From Phytophthora sp. 'mugwort' (taxonomy: Eukaryota; Oomycota; Peronosporomycetes; Peronosporales; Peronosporaceae), in the NCBI GenBank assembly GCA_033558025.1, contig JAUCEF010000005.1:4464001-4528000 (forward strand): a stretch of 64,000 bases of DNA, given 5' to 3'. Made by a program: the position numbers and the translations under genes. Under the pieces are notes generated by a model. The model did no database searches, was not told where the DNA came from, and saw only the letters and a program-made list of their open reading frames with translations. Shown here piece after piece: positions 56,501-64,000 of this stretch; within the stretch, counting starts at the first letter, position 1; each line of letters begins with the position of its first letter.

Positions 56501-57626
56501 CCGACGCTTATCGTCTCCAAGCGCACTGATAACGTTACCAAGCGCTAAAAGACCTTGGTTAATGCTTACAGACTCTTTGAAGCGGCCTGCCACGGCGCCA
56601 GTGCGTTTGGCGCGCTCCGACCCCGCCAAATCAACAAGGTGGAATTTCGAGAAGCGACGCGAACCCGAAGCGAGGTCACGCTGCTCCAACAACAGACTGA
56701 AAATTGCGTGCGAACGACTCGAGTGTTCGTTCATGAGCGTGCTACCTGTGACACGCGATGCGCCTCCAACAACTAAATGCCTGAATACTGCCTCTTTCGA
56801 GTCTGCGGGCTCTGACTTTACTCCAGCAATCACGATATTCCCTTCTCCGTCTTCGCGAATCGCCAATTGTTTCGACGTCGTCTCTGGGTGGAGTAAATCT
56901 CGCAGCTCTTCGTTGTAGATTTCAACATATTCCACTCGCAAGGTTTGTTCACTTCGACGTTGATTATCGCTGCTCGCTTCTTGTTGTAACTTCTTAAACA
57001 CGGCCTTAATTACCTGTAAAATTGGGCATTTCGTAGCATTTAGTAACGAGTCGTGAGCTTCATGAGTTTGGACACTATTTCCTTACCCTAGGAATGATGC
57101 CTTGCAGTTCTCCACTCTTCTCTCGGCCCCGGGCATCAAATCCAGAGCCAGCCATTGTATGGGTCTTTCCTGTGCCTGTCTGGCCGTAGGCAAGCACGGT
57201 TGCATTGTAGCCCTCCAAGAACCCTTGAACCAATGGCGCCACACACAAACGGTATGTCTCCTATAGCAGAAAAAAATAATAATATACACAACCGACTTTC
57301 ATAGTCATTTCCAAGCTATTATTCAGCACTCTTTCTAAAACCAAACGACTTACTGTTTGCGAGCTCGTGACACCGAGAACGTTGTCAAAAGTGAAAGCGC
57401 GGTCCTTCCCTACGATGAGCTGTTGAGGGCCCCTGTTTGGTGCGGTGCTCCCATCTCGGGACGAGACGGAGTTACTACTCGACAATTCGTCGAAAGAAGC
57501 AGCGATCCGAATACAACTTTTGGTTTGCTCCTGTTTCTCTTTCGAGCCGAGAGGTCGAATGCGCACGCAGACTTTGACCGAGTCCTGCTCCTCGACACGC
57601 GTTCGACGACAGCTCTCGGCAGTCAT
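53503..57626 (-). CDS. Kinesin-4-like (KIF4/KIF21 type) motor protein
   Basis: Plus-end-type microtubule motor with N-terminal head. Exons 57354-57626, 57087-57260, 55163-57013 and 53503-55071 give 1288 residues; all introns are phase 0, and the donor at 55162 is GTACGG. Motor domain, about residues 15-385: [11 protein letters not shown]-loop GQTGTGKT (117-124), switch [12 protein letters not shown], switch [36 protein letters not shown], and the neck start [13 protein letters not shown]. Beyond it are coiled-coil stretches (LREKL-type heptads, for example [20 protein letters not shown]), separated by Ser-rich linkers near 610-760. The Cys-rich C-terminal DNA-binding region of animal KIF4 is not seen. 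Roles of the family include spindle midzone and flagellar length control. Conservation of all nucleotide motifs suggests it is active. Confidence 0.92.
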
Positions 57627-57929
57627 GAACTCGACCAGATCTCTTCAGACTAATCTCCTGAACTTGTGAAGAATGCCCAAAATTGGAGCAGTGGGACTGG
57701 TACCAAGCGGTTGATGAGGACTGACCATATTGTCGTTACCTGCAGAGCGCCGTTAGGAGAACAAAAACGTCTGTCCATTCGTGTGCCTTGGAAATGGCCG
57801 GAACTCCTAAAGTTAGAGAAGAAAAAGCATTTTTTCTTTATCGGCACACTATTTGTTAACCTCAAAATGACAGATATGCTTGATGGAATGTGACTGACTT
57901 GACTTGACCAGATTTTGACAGAGTAAACG
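57627..57929. promoter_or_regulatory. Head-to-head promoter region, kinesin and Hsp70-like gene
   Basis: Only 303 bp separate the two start codons, so the genes probably share a bidirectional promoter. A GACTTGACTTGAC repeat lies at about 57895-57907. No other element is clear. Confidence 0.45.
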
Positions 57930-60110
57930 ATGTTGGGTGTTGGATCTGCGTGCCGCCAAGGTAAGAGCCCTCATGACTTGAGGGGATCTACAATCAATGC
58001 TGAAGTTACACCACCAAGTGATAGCGCCACCGATAACTTGAACGAAACTGTCGGATGTCGTATTGGAATCGACTTTGGCCGTACAAAATGCGAGGCAGCC
58101 GTCGTGACCGACGCTGGCAACGCTTCACTAATTCCCCTAGACCCACAAAATCTTGAAAACTGCGTCTCGCTGTCGAGTTTCGTCTCGATGGTCGTTACCA
58201 GAGCTGGAGAATGGGAAGTAGGATACCAAGCAGCAAGTCGTGCCAAGGCTGGACACCCATACACTATGTACGACCTGACAATGCTACTTGGTAGAAAAGC
58301 CGAGACGCTATCTCCACACGATGTAGATCGCTGGGCGTTTGCTATTCAGTCAGGAGTTGCGGGTAAAGTAGTACTGGAAAGCATCTCCTCTGATCTGTTG
58401 TACCCCGAACAAGTGGCAGCCATCCTCTTGTCAACGATCAAGCACCGAGCTGAGGCCTTTACTGGGAAACGTGTCACTGGCGCTGTGGTCACGGTACCAG
58501 CGGCGTACAACCGCACTCAACGTCAAGCACTTCGAGATGCATGTAGTATTGCTGGCTTACACGTCGAGCGACTTGTCATATCGTCCACGGCATCGGCTGT
58601 CGCCCATGCCGACGCCGTTGTTGATGCTGCGACTGCTTTGTTCGAGAAGACGATCGTTGTGGTGGACTGCGGTGCAGGCAGCTTAAATGTTTCGTTGGTT
58701 AGAGTATGCGTGAATCAGAGTGAAGGTGGAGCTGAGGAATCTTCTTCTTCTACTGAACTCGAAGTCCAGGTCGAGTCCACAGCAGGAGACCTTGAAACGG
58801 GAGGCGAGTCCATAACGGATCGGCTTTACGAACACTTCCACAATGAGGCCAAAGTAGCCGACACGACCTTAAAGACGGAAAACCCAGCGTTTTCTCGACG
58901 CCTACGACGCGCCTGTACTTTGGCACAGAAAATACTCTCGAGCTCACAACAAGCTGCGATTGATCTATCTCCGTGGCAGCCTCGGCGTGGATCCCACAGA
59001 TCTGGAGCAATCAATGGAGCAATTGCCGGGTTTGTAAGCAGTATTTCACGAGCTGATTTTGAAAGTTTATGCGGGGCGGAGGTGTGGAATCGCCTGCCAC
59101 ACGCCGTGCACCAAGTTCTCAAACTTGCGGATGTGAAACAGGAAAATGTTGACGCGGTCTTGGTCACAGGAGGTGCAATGCAAGTGCCAAAGCTACGTGA
59201 GGTCCTTGGAGACTGCTTTACCGACCACTTGCATCAGATCATAGATCTGCCCAAACATTCGGCAGCAATTGGGGCGGCAATGATAGCCTCACAAAGTAGT
59301 GGTCGCTTCTTGAAGAACGAGCCCACGCCGTTGTCTTTAGGGATTCGCAGTTCCAGTGGAGATACACTCACAATCGTACCGCCTAGCATGCCGGTGCCAA
59401 CTCGACAAACACGACTGTACTACGCGAGTTACCAGAGTGAGATCGTGTTTGACATCCTGGAAGGGTTACTCGACCCCGAGCAGGAGGCAAATCGTAGCCG
59501 CAAGGGTACTCTGAATAGGTTGGAGCACTGCATGGGTAGTATTCTTATCGATGGGCGGCGTGCCTCTGCACCTTTAATTTTGAAGCTCGAAATCGCATTT
59601 GAGCTGGATGGGACTAGCAACTTGACAGTCGTGATCTCGGATAAGGCGAACGATCGAGTGACACATGTGCTGGTGGCTGCAGATGAAACGCGCCTCTCAA
59701 CAGAAGCGATCACACTTGCCCAAACTCAATTGAGTGAGGTGTTATTCAATAGTGCTGCTACTGGGAACACGTCGGTAGCTTTGACCGCTTTGCCGGACGA
59801 GACGCCGACGGCAGATGGAAAACCAGTCGATACTCTGCGCGCATGCGTGAAAAGGCTGAAACCCATGGTACAGACAAACAGTCTCAGCGTCTGCATTCCA
59901 CCTGGTGACCTTCTTGTTCTACAAACGAGGATCGAACATGCAACTGCCTGGCTCGAGCAGATAGACGCCAGCCAACAAAGCAGCCAGATCGACAACCAGC
60001 AACTGCGTACTGCGCGGGAGCATCTTCACCAGATTTCCATGCTGCATCTCGCGAGCACTGGAAGCAGTGCGTTAGTACAATTACGCCGAGAACTGGGTCT
60101 GTTTAACTAA
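57930..60110 (+). CDS. Divergent Hsp70-like protein
   Basis: Single-exon 726-residue member of the Hsp70/actin-fold group. The nucleotide-binding domain is recognisable: phosphate-1 IGIDFGRTKCEAAVV (about 45-59; canonical DLGTT), GAVVTVPAAYNRTQRQALRD with the typical helix after it, phosphate-2 VVVDCGAGSLNVSLV (about 243-257), and adenosine motif VLVTGGAMQVPKL (about 410-422). The two phosphate loops deviate: GTT is GRT and the DGGGT-D type loop has Asn in place of the catalytic-side Asp (SLNVS). A substrate-binding-like domain and helical tail follow (SSGDTLTIVPPSMPVP region onward). The C-terminus lacks EEVD. It may be a co-chaperone or nucleotide-exchange relative like Hsp110, with weak or no ATPase activity; that is inference. 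Confidence 0.85.
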   Translation: MLGVGSACRQGKSPHDLRGSTINAEVTPPSDSATDNLNETVGCRIGIDFGRTKCEAAVVTDAGNASLIPLDPQNLENCVSLSSFVSMVVTRAGEWEVGYQAASRAKAGHPYTMYDLTMLLGRKAETLSPHDVDRWAFAIQSGVAGKVVLESISSDLLYPEQVAAILLSTIKHRAEAFTGKRVTGAVVTVPAAYNRTQRQALRDACSIAGLHVERLVISSTASAVAHADAVVDAATALFEKTIVVVDCGAGSLNVSLVRVCVNQSEGGAEESSSSTELEVQVESTAGDLETGGESITDRLYEHFHNEAKVADTTLKTENPAFSRRLRRACTLAQKILSSSQQAAIDLSPWQPRRGSHRSGAINGAIAGFVSSISRADFESLCGAEVWNRLPHAVHQVLKLADVKQENVDAVLVTGGAMQVPKLREVLGDCFTDHLHQIIDLPKHSAAIGAAMIASQSSGRFLKNEPTPLSLGIRSSSGDTLTIVPPSMPVPTRQTRLYYASYQSEIVFDILEGLLDPEQEANRSRKGTLNRLEHCMGSILIDGRRASAPLILKLEIAFELDGTSNLTVVISDKANDRVTHVLVAADETRLSTEAITLAQTQLSEVLFNSAATGNTSVALTALPDETPTADGKPVDTLRACVKRLKPMVQTNSLSVCIPPGDLLVLQTRIEHATAWLEQIDASQQSSQIDNQQLRTAREHLHQISMLHLASTGSSALVQLRRELGLFN

Positions 60111-60112
60111 AA

Positions 60113-60147
60113 ACACACACACACACACAAAAGAAAAGAAAAGAAAA
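60113..60147. repeat. CA and AAAAG microsatellites
   Basis: A (CA)n run at about 60113-60129 is followed by AAAAG repeats to about 60147. They lie just after the Hsp70-like stop codon, in the convergent spacer before the adenylate kinase. Confidence 0.9.
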
Positions 60148-60315
60148 TAGCACAATTTGGAGAGACAAGGACGCATACCTTTCGTGACTGTTTATTAGTG
60201 CGCGACTGCTGCTCACACAAGGGCATGGCAACCATAACAACAACACAGAAATAACAATTTGCTCACCACGGAGAATTGTTCGCTCCGCTTGCTGGGGTCC
60301 TGTTACCTGTTCGCT

Positions 60316-61077
60316 CTACGCGTCGAGCTCGTTGTGAATAAGGTCCACGAGCTTATCGAGGTCCGCAAGTCCCTTCTTGACCTCGAACGTCCGGAGGTTG
60401 CCCAGTTTGGTGTAGAAGTCGACGAGCGGCGCCGTCTCCTGGTTGTACACGTGCAACCTCTGCTGAACCGTCTCGGGCGAATCGTCGGGACGCTGCACCA
60501 GCGACGCCGTGCCGCACGAGTCGCAGACACCCTCCACATTGGGCAGCAGCGGGGGCATGTAGTACTCGCCCTGGTTAATGAAGGCCACGTTGTAGCCGCT
60601 CCCGCACTTGGTGCACATCCTGCAGCAACATGTCACAGTACCTTTCAGGGCCGAGTTCTATCGTCAAACTATGTACCGTCCTAGGACCACGGACCTCCTG
60701 CCGCTGATCTTGTCCAAGAGGATCCACTGGGGCAGGTCGATGTTCACTACCAGGTCCAGCTCGGTCACAAGCTGGAAGGCCTCGGCCTGCGGGACATTGC
60801 GCGGGAAACCATCCAGGATGAATCCGCGCTTGGCATCGTCCTGCGCAAGGCGCGTCTCCATCATGTCCAGAATGATCTGGTCGGGCACGAGAGCCCCGCT
60901 GTTATTGTACGCCTTAATTTTGATGCCCAGCGGTGTGCCGCTCTTAATCTCGTGGCGCACCAAGTCCCCCGTCGAGATGGTCGGGATCTGCAACAGGGGC
61001 GCAATGCGGGACGCGTACGTGCCTTTGCCCGCGCCGGGCGCCCCCAAGAACATGATCTTGAGCGACTTGGCGGCCAT
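60316..61077 (-). CDS. Adenylate kinase with zinc-type Cys4 lid
   Basis: Catalyses ATP + AMP to 2 ADP. Exons 60695-61077 and 60316-60619 give 228 residues; the intron (GTCCGT...GCAG) splits an Arg codon. P-loop GAPGAGKGT is at residues 12-20. The AMP-binding part is ISTGDLVRHEIKSGTPLG. FILDGFPRNVPQAEAF is the conserved core. The lid has four cysteines, Cys130, Cys133, Cys160 and Cys163 (CTKC...CDSC), the zinc-binding form common in bacteria and in some eukaryotic adenylate kinases. The long-lid type suits cytosol or mitochondrial intermembrane space; no clear targeting peptide is seen. A few residues after the lid (LVQRPDDSPETVQQRL) complete the family signature. Confidence 0.94.
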
Positions 61078-61405
61078 CCTGGCAACGAGGTCTGAAGGCT
61101 GACGTCAGTTGAATTGTGGGCCGCTCGACGACTGGCAAACGCAAGGTGTCAGTCAAGTGAGGTTTTTCTGACACATAGTGAAATACAGTGACAACAGCGT
61201 GCGCTGGATTACGAAGCGTGTTCATGCGTGGCCAACTTCAACGTGTCAAACTTCGCTTGCCGCGAGACTTGTGGAGGTTTTATTGAGGATTTGGTGAGTC
61301 GAGAAAATAGGGAAAAGTGTGTTGTTTTCAATGCGAGAATATCACTAGACGATGGTGAAATGCGTAAACTTGGAAAGGCTGTCGAGCTTTATGATTAGAG
61401 CCCCC
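61078..61405. other. Spacer upstream of the adenylate kinase
   Basis: Promoter-side spacer for the minus-strand adenylate kinase. No motif recognised. Confidence 0.4.
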
Positions 61406-61825
61406 TCACATGTCGTCATCCTCGTTCTCCTCGACGTCTTTGCCGTCATTGTCATCAGAAGAGGCTCTCACCATGATCACCTTGCGCATTGTAACCGAGT
61501 AGAACGTTGAAGAAATTCGTAGTGCCGGTGGCATGTGGTCAACAGGGTCGCTTTCAGTGTAGTACTCGTCCTCTTGTGGTGCGTTCCTGGAGACTGGCGG
61601 TGCTGGCACGATGGACCAGGCGCCACGAGCTACAGCGACAAGGGCGCGATGAACGACAGGAGTGCAGTGGCGATGGGACCAGCGGCGGCAATGAAGCAGC
61701 AGCGCTGTGGCAGCACCGGCAGCGCAGTTTGGTCGGCAAGACTGGCGCGGTTGCCGTTTGGCGAGCAAGAGCTGGAGCAGGATCGGCAATGCGTGGCCTT
61801 TCACGGGTCGTGGCTTTGATGCCAA
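61406..61825 (-). CDS. Hypothetical 139-residue protein, start uncertain
   Basis: Minus-strand frame of 139 codons with no known domain. The N-terminal half is Ala/Arg/Leu-rich, possibly a targeting-type sequence. The second half looks more protein-like: EDEYYTESDPVDHMPPALRI, STFYSVTMRKVIMVRA and a strongly acidic tail (DVEENEDDDM). The upstream part overlaps another open frame (start 61838), so an unseen intron or a different start is possible. No function inferred. Confidence 0.4.
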   Translation of the reverse strand: MASKPRPVKGHALPILLQLLLAKRQPRQSCRPNCAAGAATALLLHCRRWSHRHCTPVVHRALVAVARGAWSIVPAPPVSRNAPQEDEYYTESDPVDHMPPALRISSTFYSVTMRKVIMVRASSDDNDGKDVEENEDDDM

Positions 61826-62048
61826 GAGCGGAGCTCAAGCAGCCACGGAGGCTTGTTCGCCGTAGATGCCTGTGTGCGGGTAAGAGTTAGTTTGAATTCG
61901 TGTCTTTTGAATTAATTCACTTCGCAATTTGCTTTCTACCGATCGAGTTAGCGCACCTCTGTAGCGTTCCAGAAAATATCTTGATTCGTGTCGTGAGGAC
62001 GCCAGCTAAGGGTGAACATGTCGATTTCCGAGAAGGTGTCACCGGGTA

Positions 62049-63088
62049 CTATTCACCGATGCGTTCAAACTGAGCGATGGCTGCGTCTTCTCCGCGCGGT
62101 ACATCCGTGTCCGCAGTTCCTCCCGCATGTAGACGGAGCTCCACCGCTCGCTCACTCGCGCGTGATATGGATTGCTGAGAAACACTTCCACTTTTCGCTT
62201 GCTCGCTGCTGCTCCAGAATTCATGTTCGCGTATCCAAGCCAACCGGCGAAGCAGTGTCGCAACCACCGAGAAACCATTGGCCCCGAACAAGCCGTCCTG
62301 CTGGTCATCAATGCGTAGATCCAGCTCGGTCATGCTAAGTATCGAGGCGTCCGTGAGCGTACGAATACGCCTCACTTTCACTACCTCAAATTTGGCGCCG
62401 TTTCTGACAGCGAACCTTTCAAGGAGGGCAGTTGGTTGCCACAGATGCACGGAACTCATCACCGAATGCATCAATCTCAAATGACGAGCGGCTGAGTCGG
62501 TGTATTCTCCAATCAATCTCAACGGTGAGATTTTCAAAGCAGGACAACCTTCAATATGGCGGCAATATCTTTCGCGTGTCGGCCATGACAATCCTTGATC
62601 ACCAATGAAGTTGCGCCTCCACCCAGTTTCAGATACACTTTCCAGCTCCGTAGCAGGTTAACAGTGGCACACAAGGTTCTAGCAAACAAATAGATCTGCG
62701 AAGGGCACCGACGTCCAATGGAACTCGCGTACACCCGTGCGTCCAGCGATACCATCCACTTGTCTTCGCAGCGAACGCCATCATAATCATGGCACAGATT
62801 CTCTGAGCCATCTAAGCGCTCGACATTCGGACAATACTTGCCCACATTCTCAAGAATTGGGTACTCGATCGGAGTCGCTCAGCATCATTTCTCGTCGACA
62901 TCGTCAGTTGTCTCATCCAACACAACCCCTCCAAGTATATTTGCTTCAATGCACCACAACGTTCCTTCAACACTCTCTCCTTTCACGATCTCCTTCCAAT
63001 TAGCCTTCCGCGGCAAGATGAGACACTCCAGTTGAAGACAGTGCGTTCCCGCTGCCTTCAATATCTCAGGCAGACGTTTACTCTGCAA
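62049..63088 (-). pseudogene. LRR/RNI-like gene relic
   Basis: Minus-strand frames that follow each other with breaks: from 63088 KRLPEILKAAGTHCLQLECL, ILPRKANWKE; from 62845 GKYCPNVERLDGSENLC and QIYLFARTLCATVNLLRSW; from 62591 HIEGCPALKISPLRLIGEYT to a stop at 62049. Phrases such as HCLQLECLIL and YCPNVERL are typical of ribonuclease-inhibitor-like leucine-rich repeats, as found in F-box and oomycete-specific families. A stop near 62884 and a frameshift near 62560 break the frame, unless small introns were missed. The 5' end may reach farther, to about 63900. Confidence 0.45.
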
Positions 63089-64000
63089 AGACCAGTTTCA
63101 AGTCCAGGTGTGGTAGGCTCGGGATATTTATAATAGTGTGTGCAAGTCCACTCGAGCCTCCTCCGTCTCTTTGGTGCGCAATATGCACTTGGTACTACCG
63201 TGACTGTGCTTCTCCTTTATGACAATAATGACGCTCAGATCAGGCACCTTTTTGCCCCGAGCCGAGATTTCCGTTTAAATATTGCTAATTTCGTTTTTGG
63301 ACCCCGTTCACTTATATTGTTTCTTGTTCGTATTGCGTCATGAGGTGCTTAACAGGTTGCAACCTGCCTTCGGGACCATCGCCACATCTTGCAAGCATAC
63401 CCAAGGGCCGAGCACTTTGAAGGCAGTAAGGCTTGCAAGTACCTGTCGGAGCTTGCCGTTGCTCGACTGCAACTCGTCGAGCTCCGCTGTTCGACTGAAC
63501 TACACCTTTGCCTGGCCAAAATCGTCATTTCTGCCATATTTGGCGGCTTTCGTTTAAACCAGCAGCAATGTGCCCAACTTTAGCTGTACCACTATCGTTT
63601 CTGCAAGCAAAGTTGACAAATACACAATCAAAGTCGTCAAAGTTGACGAGACACTGCCGTGAATCCCGCGCGCCTCAAACTCAATGGATGACCGAGACTA
63701 CCGCCGTGCGGCGCACCGTGAAGGCGTCACTTCTCAACTCGCCAAACATCGTCCGGATGCTCTCCCAGTCGAGACTCAAGCGCCACATACCGCAAGAACG
63801 CTTCCGCGTCCTCGAAGCCTTCAACTCCGATGGGGATTGGCGTGCTGTCGCCGCCATAACAGATTCCCGCGCAACACGGCGATGTATCTCGCGGACCACG
63901 GCCGCGTGGAACAGCTTCCTCGATGGGATGCAAGAGCGGCCGAGGTCACACCTGAAATAAAGGCCCCCTCGAGCTCTGGCTCTACGAGTGCTGCACGTAT
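63089..64000. other. Probable 5' continuation of the LRR-like relic
   Basis: Minus-strand traces (DELQSSNGKLRQVLASLTAF near 63400-63480; VREIHRRVARESVMAATAR near 63840-63890) look coding-derived and may be upstream parts of the relic at 62049-63088. No intact gene is visible and the window ends before the context is complete. Confidence 0.3.

Noticed and set aside
56154..56918. 254-codon plus-strand frame within the kinesin gene
   Set aside because: Antisense to the motor domain, which has all kinesin motifs. The frame is Ser/Leu-rich, as expected of a shadow.
61507..61890. Plus-strand 127-codon frame opposite the hypothetical 61406-61825 gene
   Set aside because: Low-complexity Arg/Gly/Ala content without a domain. 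The minus frame has a more protein-like C-terminus, though both remain uncertain.
1..64000. Search for tRNA and rRNA genes
   Set aside because: No cloverleaf-like segment or rRNA-like sequence was recognised by eye. A covariance-model scan would be needed to exclude them.

Overview
The window looks like nuclear DNA of an oomycete, most likely a Phytophthora relative (Peronosporales). This is inferred from short GT-AG introns of about 50-80 bp, compact intron-poor genes in islands, a plant/protist-type organellar DNA polymerase, CYP86/CYP4-like P450s, and long stretches of decayed MULE, hAT, Harbinger, Tc1/mariner-like, Copia and other LTR elements. All assignments come from reading motifs; no database search was run.

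Layout. 1-4283: tandem array of three EamA/DMT-type membrane transporters (the first cut by the window edge). 4666-5803 (-): a TLC-domain membrane protein. About 6.5-22 kb: a transposon graveyard with relics of a MULE, a hAT, a Tc1/mariner-like and a PIF/Harbinger element, a small P450 relic at 15.0-15.3 kb, one weak candidate for a small secreted protein, and much sequence I cannot assign. 22.1-38.4 kb: a P450 neighbourhood. Three full-length P450 genes (22111, 26686, 36764) surround an organellar DNA polymerase (23926-26421) and a 6.8 kb Copia element (28670-35513). That element is inserted in, and splits, a fourth, minus-strand P450 pseudogene, leaving a 5-bp target duplication.

38.6-46.6 kb: a gene island with ALG10 (10 exons, -), a long disordered protein with a Tudor-like and an MBD-like segment (+), and a five-exon protein of unknown function (-). 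46.9-51.8 kb: a second transposon patch, with a MULE relic that carries a SWIM finger and is split by an 892-bp solo LTR, then a broken SET-domain gene (-). 52.5-61.1 kb: a compact housekeeping island with a TRM9-type tRNA methyltransferase (-), a kinesin-4-like motor (-), a divergent Hsp70-like protein (+) and an adenylate kinase with a Cys4 lid (-). 61.4-64 kb: a hypothetical reading frame and a frameshifted leucine-rich-repeat-like relic.

The genes do not form one pathway. The clearest biology is the P450 expansion and decay (five loci, two dead) shaped by transposons, and the contrast between tight housekeeping islands and transposon-rich gaps.
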